NCBI GenBank assembly: GCA_031291845.1
Contig: JARLIH010000150.1
Coordinates: 1 to 53,566 of the forward strand
Direction of reading: 5' to 3'
DNA length: 53,566 nucleotides
Origin: Isosphaeraceae bacterium
GTDB lineage: Bacteria > Planctomycetota > Planctomycetia > Isosphaerales > Isosphaeraceae
Positions 25,281 to 35,003 of the stretch are shown piece after piece. The first letter of the stretch is position 1; each line of letters starts with the position of its first letter. The notes beneath the pieces were generated by a model that was not told where the DNA came from, searched no databases, and saw only the letters and a program-made list of their open reading frames with translations. A program made the translations under genes and the position numbers.

Positions 25281-25895
25281 ATGCTCCATATTCTCACAAA
25301 CGCCCCGCGCACAATCCGTGTGGGCGACAAGGAATATCTGATCGGGGCGCTCAAGCTCGTCGAGCTCGGGCGCCTACAACGCTGGATCGGCGATCATAGC
25401 AAGTGCCCGTCCGACGTGCTTCGCGGCACGCTCGATCTGATTCCGGCGGATGAACGCTCCAAGGCCGTCGCGGAGGCCAGGGACGCGGACTACGAATGGC
25501 CCCCGGCGCCCGGCACCCACGAGGGAAACACGATCCTCTTCCGAGATCCGGCCGGACAGGAATTCTTCCTCAAGGTAATGTTCACCAAACACCAGGCCGT
25601 CACGACGGAGGAACTCGGGCAGATCGCCTCGCATTTCTCCGTCGAGGACTTCCTGACGCTCGTGGACATTGCGTTCGGCGAGGATGACCTCGACCCGGAA
25701 TTGGCTCGCGCGGCGGTTCGCGAGCGCCAGAAGGCGATGCGGGATCTTCAGGACGCCCTCCTGAAGGCTCAAGCGGACCTTCAGGAAGCCGCCGCGCTGC
25801 TCTTCGCCGCCCGAGCCGAGACGGCTGGGGAAAGCTCCTCAGCCGGCTCTGGAACAACGGGCGAGGAATGTCCTTCCACGAAATCGGAGAGCTGA
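25281..25895 (+). CDS. tail assembly chaperone (gpG-like)
   Basis: A 204-residue helical protein between tube and tape measure genes. It includes LIGALKLVELGRLQRWIGDHS and VTTEELGQIASHFSVEDFLTLVDIAFG, the kind of helical core seen in gpG-type chaperones that bind the tape measure. A hydrophilic linker ends the protein. The last 28 bases overlap the next gene, which is in the -1 frame. Confidence 0.65.
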   Translation: MLHILTNAPRTIRVGDKEYLIGALKLVELGRLQRWIGDHSKCPSDVLRGTLDLIPADERSKAVAEARDADYEWPPAPGTHEGNTILFRDPAGQEFFLKVMFTKHQAVTTEELGQIASHFSVEDFLTLVDIAFGEDDLDPELARAAVRERQKAMRDLQDALLKAQADLQEAAALLFAARAETAGESSSAGSGTTGEECPSTKSES

Positions 25896-26086
25896 CCTTC
25901 CCACAGCTTCAGCTCGCCTTGAACGAAGGGAAGCGGCCGCGGCGCAAGGCGCCATCACTGGGCCGTGCAAACCAGTTGATCCGGGAAGGACTGGAAAGAG
26001 CACGCGCGAAGGGTGAGCCGGTTGAGCCCGCGAAGCCGGATGCGTACCGCGAGTGGGCGGAACGAAGTTTGGGATTGAAGAAGTAA
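25868..26086 (+). CDS. tail assembly chaperone (gpT-like), overlapping
   Basis: A 72-residue product in the -1 frame relative to the upstream chaperone. ELTFPQLQLALNEGKRPRR is typical of short T-like extensions that follow G. In the -1 frame, coding is open well upstream of its ATG, so a G-T fusion by frameshifting is possible. A separate ATG with an adjacent GGCGAGGA could also serve. It stops 4 bp before the tape measure gene. Confidence 0.58.
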   Translation: MSFHEIGELTFPQLQLALNEGKRPRRKAPSLGRANQLIREGLERARAKGEPVEPAKPDAYREWAERSLGLKK

Positions 26087-26090
26087 CCGC

Positions 26091-29072
26091 ATGCTCAACC
26101 TCAAAATCGCCGAGGCGTTCGTGGACGTCTCGGCCCAAATGTCGAAGTACAACCAGGCGATAGCCAAGATCCAATCGGATCTGGCTAAGCTCCCTGGTAG
26201 CGTCGTCATCAACCTCGCCGTTCAGAATTCTGCGGTCGTCCAAGGCATCAGGGCCGTTACCGAGGCCTCGCGCCAGAGCATGCGCGAGCAGAAACAATTC
26301 GACAACGAACTGCAACAGCACGTTCGCGTAATGCTCAAAGAGCACGTTACGAGCAAGCGTGAGGCGGCGCAGACGGCGGCACGCGATCAGAAGCAGTTTG
26401 ATACCGAACTTCAGCAGCAATTCCGCACGAACCTGAAACAGCACGCCACTGACAAACGGGTAGCGACGAAAGCCGAAACCGATGCCGCGAGACAGTCCGC
26501 TCGCGAGCAAAAGCAGTTCGATAGTGAACTCCAGCAACAGCTTCGAGCCAATCTCCGGCAGGCCCTTGCCGACAAGCGCGCAGCGGCCCAGACGGCAGCG
26601 GCAGTCGTGCGGCAAGGAATCCTCCAGCAACGCCAATGGGACGCGGAGTTAGAGCAGCAATTCCGCGCCACTCTTCGCCAGCGTGTCGCCGATAAGCGCG
26701 CGGCAGCCAAGGCGGAAACGGATGCCTCGCGACAGGCGATGCGCGAGCAAAAGCAGTTCGATAGTGAACTCCAACAGCAGTTCCAGGCCACACTCAGGCA
26801 GCATGCGGCCAACCAGCGGGCAATGGCCGCGTGGCAGGCGTCCACGCGAATCAATCTTAACGGTCCTCTACCGTCCAGAAGAGGATGGCGCGGTGGGGGC
26901 GGCGGCTACGGGATGGGACGGGGCGGCAGCTTCGTCAGCGGACTGGCGATGGGCAGCGGAATGGGGTACACGTCCAACCCCTATATGGCTGCCGGCGTGG
27001 CGCTCGCGCAGTTGGCCAGTGCAGCCGCGGCGTCGACGATCGCCCTCGAGACTCAGTACGCCGTGCTCCGCCGAATCAGCGGCTTCTCCGCCGCCCAGAC
27101 CGGGCAAGTGAAGCAAGCCCTCTTCGGCCTGGGCACCTCGCAGGGCAACGCCGCGAGCGTCGAAGACCTGGGCAACATGGCCACGATCGGGGCCCGCATG
27201 GGGGTGAGCGACAAGGGCGGCGTCAAAGGGCTGGTCGAGTTCACGGAGGGAATGTCGAAGCTCGCAACGGTCATCCAGGACATGGACGCGGAGAAGCTCG
27301 CGGACGAGGTGGGACGGAGCCTGAATAACTTCCAGCTCGGCACCGAATACGTCCAGGGTTTCGGATCGGCCCTGATGGCGCTCGACAACGTCTCGATCGC
27401 ATCGGCCAGCGACATCCTCAACATCACCCAGCGCCTGGGCGGCATAGGGCACGCCGTGGGGTTGTCGATCCAGCAGACAATGGCGCTGGCATCGGTGCTG
27501 AAGGACGTCGGCATCTCCAATGAAGTCGCAGGGACGTCCTTCTCCCAAATCTTTCAGAAGATGGCGACGGGCTCCGAGAAGTTCGCCAAAGAAATTGGGA
27601 TGGACGCCAGAAAATTCGAGGATGCGTATCGGAAGGGACCCATCGACGCGCTAGGCCTCGTCATCGAGCACCTGGCCAGGATGGACGACACGGTCGAGAA
27701 GATGCAGGCGCTCGACAACCTGGGGTTGAAGGGAGCCCGGGTCAGCGGGTCGCTGCTCCGGCTTACTTCGGTCTGGGACCGCCTGGCGGGGCGAATCAAG
27801 CTTGCCGACAAAGAGATGGTCAACGGGAAGGCCCTGGCTGAAGGCGTGGCGATCCAGGCCGCGACGACGGAATCCGCTATCACTCGCATGAAGAACGGCT
27901 TCCGCGAGTTCGGCGACGCGATCATGTCGAAGGTCAACCCGGCGCTCGGTGGGACGGCGGATGCGCTGGGCGATATCGCGGCCGGCCTGGCGATGGTGGT
28001 CCGCGGTGAACGGAACGACTGGAAAGCGTTGGGGGTCAACCCCCAAGCGGGGAAGCCGCTGCCCAAGCCGCCGGAGCCCGCACCACCCCAGAAGCTCCCG
28101 AACGACGTTACGACCGAGCAAATGCAGGCCGAGTACACGGCTAGCGGGCAAGCGATCCGCGAAGCGCAGTTGGCGCGCGACGAGGCCAGGAAGCGGGCGG
28201 CGGCCGCGGAGGACGCGCGGCGCGCGGCGTTCGACAAGGCTGGGCAACGCGAAGGCGTTCCCGTCGCAGCCTGGCAAAAGGACCTGGTGGCAGCCGAGGC
28301 TAAGGCCGAAGAAGCAAAGCTCAAGGCAGCCAAAGCGGGCGAGGAAGTCGAGAAGCGAATCGCGGAACAACGAGCGCTGGGCGAAAGGCTCGTTAGGCGG
28401 CAGAACGAGAACGCCCTGGAGAATCTCAGAGAACGGGCAAAAAATGCAATTATCAATGGATTTGCCGCACAGCAGCAATTCGGAAACGGAATGCTGGGGG
28501 TAGGCGTGGGTGCGCTGCGCGCCGCATGGGGTGGTGTTGCGGCCCCTCCGGCAGCTCAGCGTCAACTCGGGAATCCCAACCCCGAGGTCGCCAAGATCAA
28601 GGCGGAGATGGCCACGGTTGACGCGGAGCTGGCGAAAGCAAAAAGGATCGCAGCGGCCCGTGACCAGGAAATGGTTCTTGTAGCGTGGCAAGTAGGGCTC
28701 GACAAAAACAATCCAAAAAACAAAGCTCGGCTTGATGCGGCTATCCAGAAATCAATCAAAGCCGAAGGTGAAGTTAACCGACTCGACGAACGAAAAAAGA
28801 AGGTCCAGGACCGCCTGGACGCCGCGCCGAAGAACCTACCCCCCGATCCAACCAAGAGCCGCCCTCAGCACTACGCCGTCACGATGAATTCGGCGTTCGA
28901 AAGCGGCACACGGGTCCTCGAGGCCGCGCTAAACCAGAAAGGCGACGAAGAAGCGAGAGAGGCGCAGAAACGGATCGCCGAAAACACGGAAAGCGCTGAA
29001 ACGCTTCTGGGTAAAGCGGTTGCCCTGCTCACCGACATCAAGGACAAGATGGGCAAGGCCGTCGTTAACTGA
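26091..29072 (+). CDS. tail tape measure protein
   Basis: A 993-residue protein. Residues 55-245 hold about five repeats of roughly 38 residues, with a recurring REQKQFDSELQQQ core and ADKRAAAQ linker, forming a long coiled coil. A Gly-rich hydrophobic stretch follows near 265-320, then phage TMP core elements (GISNEVAGTSFSQIFQKMATG near 475-500, GLKGARVSGSLLRL). The C-terminal 350 residues are again coiled coil. Tape measure length sets tail length in siphoviruses. The gene is the largest of the tail operon after the adhesin. Confidence 0.87.
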   Translation: MLNLKIAEAFVDVSAQMSKYNQAIAKIQSDLAKLPGSVVINLAVQNSAVVQGIRAVTEASRQSMREQKQFDNELQQHVRVMLKEHVTSKREAAQTAARDQKQFDTELQQQFRTNLKQHATDKRVATKAETDAARQSAREQKQFDSELQQQLRANLRQALADKRAAAQTAAAVVRQGILQQRQWDAELEQQFRATLRQRVADKRAAAKAETDASRQAMREQKQFDSELQQQFQATLRQHAANQRAMAAWQASTRINLNGPLPSRRGWRGGGGGYGMGRGGSFVSGLAMGSGMGYTSNPYMAAGVALAQLASAAAASTIALETQYAVLRRISGFSAAQTGQVKQALFGLGTSQGNAASVEDLGNMATIGARMGVSDKGGVKGLVEFTEGMSKLATVIQDMDAEKLADEVGRSLNNFQLGTEYVQGFGSALMALDNVSIASASDILNITQRLGGIGHAVGLSIQQTMALASVLKDVGISNEVAGTSFSQIFQKMATGSEKFAKEIGMDARKFEDAYRKGPIDALGLVIEHLARMDDTVEKMQALDNLGLKGARVSGSLLRLTSVWDRLAGRIKLADKEMVNGKALAEGVAIQAATTESAITRMKNGFREFGDAIMSKVNPALGGTADALGDIAAGLAMVVRGERNDWKALGVNPQAGKPLPKPPEPAPPQKLPNDVTTEQMQAEYTASGQAIREAQLARDEARKRAAAAEDARRAAFDKAGQREGVPVAAWQKDLVAAEAKAEEAKLKAAKAGEEVEKRIAEQRALGERLVRRQNENALENLRERAKNAIINGFAAQQQFGNGMLGVGVGALRAAWGGVAAPPAAQRQLGNPNPEVAKIKAEMATVDAELAKAKRIAAARDQEMVLVAWQVGLDKNNPKNKARLDAAIQKSIKAEGEVNRLDERKKKVQDRLDAAPKNLPPDPTKSRPQHYAVTMNSAFESGTRVLEAALNQKGDEEAREAQKRIAENTESAETLLGKAVALLTDIKDKMGKAVVN

Positions 29073-29105
29073 AATTCACGCAAAACCGCATAAGGACACG
29101 ATGCT

Positions 29106-29975
29106 GTGTCGCTACCCACTGACCCAACCTGGCAGACTGCTTCTTGGACCACCGTTCAGTTCAGCGAACTCGGCGAAGAGTTCGGCTGGAAACGTGGCCA
29201 GAACGACCGCGGCCCATTCGCCGAAAAACCGTATCTCGTCGCGTGGGCGGACGTGAACACATTCTGCCGGAACTTGCGAGGCATCTCGAACCAGTCCGGC
29301 GGCGTCAACGGCAACTGGATCTTCAACGGCCCGCTCCTCTATCCCGACTCGCCATCGGACAACATCTACTGTACGGAGATCGCAATCAAGGCAACAGGCA
29401 ATATCGCGGGCGCTGGCCCGATTGCGTACACATACGCAATTGTCGTCGTGACATTCACGCCATTGACCTGGGACGGCAGCGAAACGTCAGACCCGTTCGG
29501 GTTGAATAGTTTCGGCGAGACCGGTCCGGAGATCGCGGCGCTTCAGACCGCTTCCCAGGAGTTGGACTGCGGGTATTTGGAAATCCCACGGCCGCGATCG
29601 TCGCTCAAGTTTGCCGACGGAACGAAGATCGACACGCCAAGCGTCCTGCGCCTGCCGATCATCACGATGACCATCACATGGGAGCGGCTTCCCTACCTGC
29701 CCATGTCAGCCGTACGCACAATGGCGGGCAAGGTCAACTCCACGGTGTTCCTCGGTTGTGCGGTCGAGACGGTACTCTTTGAGCCGGTGCGCACGAGCCG
29801 CATCGTCATGAGCGACGGAACGGTGGTCCAGCGCGTCCAAATGGGCTTCAAGTGGCGGCCATATTCGTGGAACTGGGCGATTCGGCCGGACACCGGCGTA
29901 TGGGCGGCAATCACCGATCTGGGCGGTAATAAGCAATACCAACCTGTTGACTTCTCGGCGCTGCTCTTCCGATGA
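29106..29975 (+). CDS. distal tail-like protein
   Basis: A 289-residue protein starting at GTG (context gatgctGTG). It is beta-rich, with an aromatic N-terminus (WQTASWTTVQFSELGEEFGWKRG). It follows the tape measure, the position of distal tail (Dit) proteins, which form the hub at the tail tip. No sequence signature was identified beyond order and composition. Confidence 0.58.
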   Translation: MSLPTDPTWQTASWTTVQFSELGEEFGWKRGQNDRGPFAEKPYLVAWADVNTFCRNLRGISNQSGGVNGNWIFNGPLLYPDSPSDNIYCTEIAIKATGNIAGAGPIAYTYAIVVVTFTPLTWDGSETSDPFGLNSFGETGPEIAALQTASQELDCGYLEIPRPRSSLKFADGTKIDTPSVLRLPIITMTITWERLPYLPMSAVRTMAGKVNSTVFLGCAVETVLFEPVRTSRIVMSDGTVVQRVQMGFKWRPYSWNWAIRPDTGVWAAITDLGGNKQYQPVDFSALLFR

Positions 29976-30373
29976 TTTTCGACCGCGATTCCCAACCGGG
30001 CGACATCCTCCGGACCTCCACGATCAATGCCCTCTGGGCGGCGTGGCGCTCAATTGGAAAAATCACCGGCGTCCCGCCAATCTATGTCGATCAAGACGTC
30101 GGCGGGACGACCGTTAGCGCGATGCTGGAGGAGATTTGGTGGATCAAACTCGGGACCGGAGACGGCTCGGGCAATTACGCGTGGACACGACAGGTCCCCG
30201 GAAGCACTCCCGGCACTTGGGTCGTGTCGCCGATGGGTGAGAGCGGCACCACGACCAGCGACCCGGCGATCGAGGCCAACGGCAACGCCCTGATTCCCGC
30301 CAACACTTTCGTCGCGGCCTGGCGCGAACCAAGCTCCGACGCGATTGTGTTCCTGCTGGGGCACTGCCCATGA
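29972..30373 (+). CDS. tail tip accessory protein
   Basis: A 133-residue protein coupled to both neighbours by ATGA overlaps. It begins with MIFDRDSQPGDILRTSTINALWAAW, a pattern like the N-terminal anchoring helix of small tip/fibre attachment proteins. It contains a loop, SGTTTSDPAIEANG. A connector between the Dit-like protein and the adhesin is inferred. Confidence 0.55.
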   Translation: MIFDRDSQPGDILRTSTINALWAAWRSIGKITGVPPIYVDQDVGGTTVSAMLEEIWWIKLGTGDGSGNYAWTRQVPGSTPGTWVVSPMGESGTTTSDPAIEANGNALIPANTFVAAWREPSSDAIVFLLGHCP

Positions 30374-33300
30374 TCCCCCCGCGCGACCATGTCCCTGGTG
30401 ACTCAGTCGGCTCAAGCGGACTGGGCGGCCCGACCCGAATCAACGCCGAGACGGCGGCGATGCTTAACGGGCTCAGAGACGGCATCCGGCAGCTACAGAA
30501 TCTCTCGGTAGTCCAGCCGATGGGGTTGAGCGTGGACGACCGAGGGGGGCGAAGTCTGTCGCTGGATACGCCAGCGGTGGTGTGGGGGAAGCTGACCGGG
30601 TCCGGCACGACGTTCGTCGATTGCGTGTGGGATCCCGGAAGTGGCGCCTGGGTCAATGCCCCGAGCGGCTTCACCGATTACTGTTATGCCGTGGGCAGCG
30701 GAGCAAACATCGGTCAGGTCGTGCGGCTCACTAAGGTCGGCACTAACGATTGGAGGTACACGTATCCGAAGATGTGCGGCTCGGTGTGCGCGATCCTCAA
30801 AGACTCGGACGGCTCCCCCGTCGCCGGCGCCACGGTCACGCTCACGCCCGACTCCGGTCCTCCGATCACGGGCACCACCGACCCCGGCGGCAACTGGTGC
30901 GTGGCGAACCTGGCGACCGGCTACTACTACATCGACCTCAGCGGGTTGCCCGGGGGCATGGCAACGCCGCCCCGGATCACCCTCTACGTCTCCGCCGGTT
31001 GCTGCTGTCAGTATACACTCGCTTGGAGCGGGGGCAGCGCCACCCCGACGCCATCCGCGTGTTGCAAGTGCGTGACGTCGATCTCGGTGACGACCCACGG
31101 GCTATGCAGTCCGGGCATTAGCCACCTCTCTGGTGTTGCCGTCACCCTCACGGATCCCGATGGAGTCACGATCGGCACGTTGACGACGGACAGCACAGGC
31201 GAGGTATCCTGGCCGGACGTCGGGCACAAATCGGGCACCTACACGCTCGTATCCGTCTGGAACGGAGCACAGACACAGACCGTCACGGTCAACGTCACGC
31301 AATGCCAGGGATACACAGTCGGCTTCACGTTCGTCGACAAAACGACGACGCAAGTCTTGGGGTGCAACGGTCCGATCTCAGGGGCAACGGTGACCTGCGG
31401 TCCGGTCTCCGGCACCACCGACGGGTCGGGAAATTGCACGCTCGACTGGTCGCACAATGTTCCGCCGACGCCGTTCGTCGAGACGATCACGATTCCGACC
31501 GGGCCGACTCGGACGGTCACCGTCGGCAACAATATCTTGTTCCCCGGAAATCCTTGCTCTACGCAGGAAACCTTTCAGAACCAGGTCTGCGTCTCGACCA
31601 GCGGTTGCTTCGAGGTGACCGGTTTTGAGGTCGAGATTTCGTGCGGCACAGAGTCGTTCAGCGGGACGACCAGCAGTTCGGGAGAGCTCTGCTTTGTGCC
31701 AACGACCGACTGGGGGAATCAGACCGCGACGGTGACGGTAAGCAAGCCTCCCTACTACCAGACGGTCACGCATACTTACGATCTCACGCTCGCGGTCACG
31801 GGCCAATTCGCGAATGGAGCGATCTGCGAACTTCATATCGACCTTCCGCCGATCGATTGCTACATATGCTGCAACGGATGTCACGGGCCGGTTCCCTCCT
31901 CGATCAACATCACCGATCTTAATGGCAATCATACGGCCTCGATTCACGTGCTCTCCGGCCCCCCGGGACTGTGCCAGGCGAGCACGATTTACCATGCTCC
32001 GATTAGCACGAATGCATGCGGTGCCCCGGTCGTGCCCATCCAGGTGACTTACACGCTGGACCTCGGCCCGACTACGGGGATTTGGACTTTGATAGCCAAC
32101 TGGGGTGCCCGGGAATGCATCTCCGACCCAACATCATTCTATGCTTATCCGATCCCAGGAGATTCCCCTCCGCTTGTTACCGACGTCGCGACAGTGGTCC
32201 TCGGCGCGATCTGTGGGCCGCCAGTCTCCGGTAGCGGCACCATGCCGGCGAGCGGTTCAGTGGGTTCGCCCAACCCCGTCGCCGGCCCGGTGTCGATCTC
32301 GGACGCGTGCACCACCTACAGCTCCGGCTGCGTGCTTCCTTCCGCGATTACCGTCAACTTCGACGGCTCTGCCCTGTTGGGATCGCTCGCGGGGACCTCG
32401 CTCTCGGTTGCGTACGACTCCGGGCTTGGCGACTACCCCACCAGTTGCCTCACGACCACGACCGACGGCGGTCGCTGCGACCCGACAGCGCCGACCGAGG
32501 GGCTCCTGACGATCACGCTGAGCTTGACCGGCACGGGAACAGTCAACGCGACGGCGCAGTGGACGGGGGGTACGCACTTGAGCACATGCGCCGACGGGTC
32601 GTGCTCGTATTATGGGACTGCGACGGGTAGCGGGCTGCCCATGAACAACGCGCCGCAAACGCTCAGCTTCAGCTCGATGACTTACAGCTCCGGCGGCTCT
32701 GGATCTTTCGCACCGTCCTCCTCGCCAACCGCGCTCGCCTTCACCACTCCGGGTGACACCACCTGGACGTGCCCCGCCGGCGTGACGTCGGTCCAGGTCG
32801 AGTGCTGGGGCGGCGGAGGCGCAGGCAGCTCCCTCGCTGGTGGAGGCGCCGGCGGCGGGGCGTACGCCCGGGGCAATGCGGTTCCGGTCACGCCAGGGAC
32901 CGTCTACGCCGTGCACGTCGGATCGGGCGGCAGCGGCGCGGGAACCGGCGGCCAAGCAGGCGACGGCAGTTACTTCAACACCGTGGGCACCGTTTTCGCC
33001 ACGCCGGGACAGGGAACCAGCTCGAACACGGGCGCAGCAGGCGGCACCGCAGCCCTGTCCGTCGGAGATGTGACCTTCGACGGAGGAAACGGTGGCAATG
33101 CTTCGACGAACGACACCGGCCAGCAATACGGCGGCGGTGGTGGCGGGGTGGCCGGCTCGGGTGGCGCAGGGGCTAATGGCGGCAACGCAACGAGCACCGC
33201 TGGAGGAATCGGCGGCGGCGCAGGGACGTCGGGCGGCAATGGCGAATTCGGGACCGGTCTCAACGGTTCCTCTGCGGGCGGTGGTGGTGGTGGTGGCGGC

Positions 33301-33405
33301 ACCGGAGCGTCCGGGGCGTCCTCCGGCGGCAACGGCCAGGTCCTGCTCACGTGGAGCGTTGGCGGCCCCATGACCATCTCGATCGAGGTCCCGTGCGGTT
33401 CATGA
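30370..33405 (+). CDS. large tail adhesin with Ig-like repeats and Gly-rich C-terminus
   Basis: A 1,011-residue protein. Residues 1-70 carry an anchor helix region (INAETAAMLNGLRDGIRQLQNL). From 137 to 490 there are at least four carboxypeptidase-regulatory-like beta sandwiches (VAGATVTLTPDSG, LSGVAVTLTDPDG, ISGATVTCGPVSG, FEVTGFEVEISCG) rich in Cys pairs. After a beta middle, residues 790-1000 form a Gly-rich domain opening with FTTPGDTTWTCPAGVTSVQVECWGGGGAG, like Gly_rich_2-type phage adhesins. Such proteins contact the host surface. The Cys richness is unusual for a phage tail protein. It precedes a glycosyltransferase gene. Confidence 0.72.
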   Translation: MIPPRDHVPGDSVGSSGLGGPTRINAETAAMLNGLRDGIRQLQNLSVVQPMGLSVDDRGGRSLSLDTPAVVWGKLTGSGTTFVDCVWDPGSGAWVNAPSGFTDYCYAVGSGANIGQVVRLTKVGTNDWRYTYPKMCGSVCAILKDSDGSPVAGATVTLTPDSGPPITGTTDPGGNWCVANLATGYYYIDLSGLPGGMATPPRITLYVSAGCCCQYTLAWSGGSATPTPSACCKCVTSISVTTHGLCSPGISHLSGVAVTLTDPDGVTIGTLTTDSTGEVSWPDVGHKSGTYTLVSVWNGAQTQTVTVNVTQCQGYTVGFTFVDKTTTQVLGCNGPISGATVTCGPVSGTTDGSGNCTLDWSHNVPPTPFVETITIPTGPTRTVTVGNNILFPGNPCSTQETFQNQVCVSTSGCFEVTGFEVEISCGTESFSGTTSSSGELCFVPTTDWGNQTATVTVSKPPYYQTVTHTYDLTLAVTGQFANGAICELHIDLPPIDCYICCNGCHGPVPSSINITDLNGNHTASIHVLSGPPGLCQASTIYHAPISTNACGAPVVPIQVTYTLDLGPTTGIWTLIANWGARECISDPTSFYAYPIPGDSPPLVTDVATVVLGAICGPPVSGSGTMPASGSVGSPNPVAGPVSISDACTTYSSGCVLPSAITVNFDGSALLGSLAGTSLSVAYDSGLGDYPTSCLTTTTDGGRCDPTAPTEGLLTITLSLTGTGTVNATAQWTGGTHLSTCADGSCSYYGTATGSGLPMNNAPQTLSFSSMTYSSGGSGSFAPSSSPTALAFTTPGDTTWTCPAGVTSVQVECWGGGGAGSSLAGGGAGGGAYARGNAVPVTPGTVYAVHVGSGGSGAGTGGQAGDGSYFNTVGTVFATPGQGTSSNTGAAGGTAALSVGDVTFDGGNGGNASTNDTGQQYGGGGGGVAGSGGAGANGGNATSTAGGIGGGAGTSGGNGEFGTGLNGSSAGGGGGGGGTGASGASSGGNGQVLLTWSVGGPMTISIEVPCGS

Positions 33406-34931
33406 GCTACTACATCCCCGCCCACTGCGATCGTTGCCCACTGAAGCGCCACCGGCAACCGTGCCCAGCCCGATGGGAGTCGTGTGGCGAAGCGTGCGAG
33501 CTGGCCGGCAGCGGCCAGTTTCGACATGCGATCGTCGCGGCCTCGACGGTGGGACCGACTGCCGCCCAGGTCGCGGCATTCCAATCCGCGGTTGCCACTG
33601 CAGTCGCTTCGCACCCATCGACTGCCGGACCCTTCGGCTTTGAGGGTACCTCGGATGGCCGGATTCAGATCGGTATCGTCACCCCCGGGCTCTACCGTGG
33701 CGGCGCCGAAATCTGGATGCTCAGTCTACTGGAGCACACGGACTCGGCTCGCCTCGACTGGCGGGGTGTTGCCGTCCTCTATCCCGAGCAGACCGAGCCG
33801 ACCATGTACCGCGCGCTCAAGAGCCGCGCTCGCGTCGGGTTCGGACCGACGGCCCTGGACGAGCTTTACCGAGCCGTCGACGTGGTCCTGGTCTGGGGAG
33901 TCACCGCGGCCGAACAACGGCTTCCCCGGCCGCCCAGGCGGTGCAAGGTCGTGCTGGTGTCGCATGGGTCAGGCCCGTGGACCGCGCGGGTGTTCAGCCA
34001 GTACGCGCGAGCGGACGCGTACGCAGCCGTCTCCCGGCAGGCACTCTTGCCCGTGCCCGAGGCCGTTCGGCCTGACACGACGGTCATCGGCAACTGCTTT
34101 GAGCCCGAGCGGGTGGCGGCCTCGCCTGGCGCCCGCGCGGCCCTGCGCGGGGAGTGGGGCGTCAGGCCGGGCGAGGCCGTCCTCGGCTACCTGGGCCGGC
34201 TCTCGAACGAGAAGAATCCCGGGGCCCTGATCGCAGCGGTTGAGGCCGACGCGAGTGTACGCGGCGTGTTCGTTGGGACAGGGGCCATGCTGTCCGACCT
34301 GCAAGCGCGGACGTCCACGTCGCCGGCCCACGATCGCATCGTCTTCCACGGCGCCGTCGAGCTGCCGGGAGACGCACTCTCGGCGTTCGACGCGATGGTT
34401 TTGCCGAGCCACGAGGAAGGGTGCGCGATCGTTGTCCTTGAGGCCTGGGCGGCCGGGTGTCCGGTGATCGCCACGCCTGTGGGGATCGCCCCGGAGTGGC
34501 CGGAGCTGGTGCGCACGATCCCCTTGGGGCCAAGCGGCGCGGCGATCGCCGAGGCACTCGCCGCCGATCGCGCGGACCCCGCGGGGACACGGGCGCGCGT
34601 CGAGCGAGCGAAAGAAGTCGCGCAGGCCCAGTTCTCCCCGGCGGCGTTCGGCGCGGCATGGACCGAACTGGTGGCTCGGGTCAACACCGCGCCTCCGACG
34701 AAAAAGACCCCTCCGTGGCTGGCCGACACGGCCTATGTCCAGACCTCTGTCACCCCCAGTCCCGCGGAAGTAGCCGCGGAACGGGACATCATCGCCCGCG
34801 TCAACGCGTGCCCATACCGGGGATGCCGGGTGAGCTGCACGTCCGCGAAATGCGCGGCGGGGAAGGGAGACCAGGGCGAAGGAAACGTGGCGACGATGTC
34901 GCACTGCCGAGTGTGCGTGGCCGGCTCATGA
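33402..34931 (+). CDS. GT-B glycosyltransferase with Cys-rich ends
   Basis: A 509-residue protein; the ATG lies in an ATGA overlap with the adhesin stop. Residues 85-450 are a GT4-family GT-B enzyme: IVTPGLYRGGAEIWMLSLL (N-terminal Gly loop), LGYLGRLSNEKNPGALIAAV, VFVGTGAMLSDL, and the E-x7-E motif EGCAIVVLEAW near 340. Both termini carry Cys clusters: CDRCPLKRHRQPC near 7-19 and CPYRGCRVSC...CAAGK...HCRVC at the end, possibly metal sites. It transfers a sugar from an activated donor; the acceptor is unknown. Tail protein or host surface glycan are candidates. Confidence 0.8.
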   Translation: MSYYIPAHCDRCPLKRHRQPCPARWESCGEACELAGSGQFRHAIVAASTVGPTAAQVAAFQSAVATAVASHPSTAGPFGFEGTSDGRIQIGIVTPGLYRGGAEIWMLSLLEHTDSARLDWRGVAVLYPEQTEPTMYRALKSRARVGFGPTALDELYRAVDVVLVWGVTAAEQRLPRPPRRCKVVLVSHGSGPWTARVFSQYARADAYAAVSRQALLPVPEAVRPDTTVIGNCFEPERVAASPGARAALRGEWGVRPGEAVLGYLGRLSNEKNPGALIAAVEADASVRGVFVGTGAMLSDLQARTSTSPAHDRIVFHGAVELPGDALSAFDAMVLPSHEEGCAIVVLEAWAAGCPVIATPVGIAPEWPELVRTIPLGPSGAAIAEALAADRADPAGTRARVERAKEVAQAQFSPAAFGAAWTELVARVNTAPPTKKTPPWLADTAYVQTSVTPSPAEVAAERDIIARVNACPYRGCRVSCTSAKCAAGKGDQGEGNVATMSHCRVCVAGS

Positions 34932-35003
34932 GCGCCGGGACTCGGCCGTCATCGCCCTGTACCGTTCCTGCACCGCGCGCTCGTAGTGCCCGGCGCCACC
35001 ACC

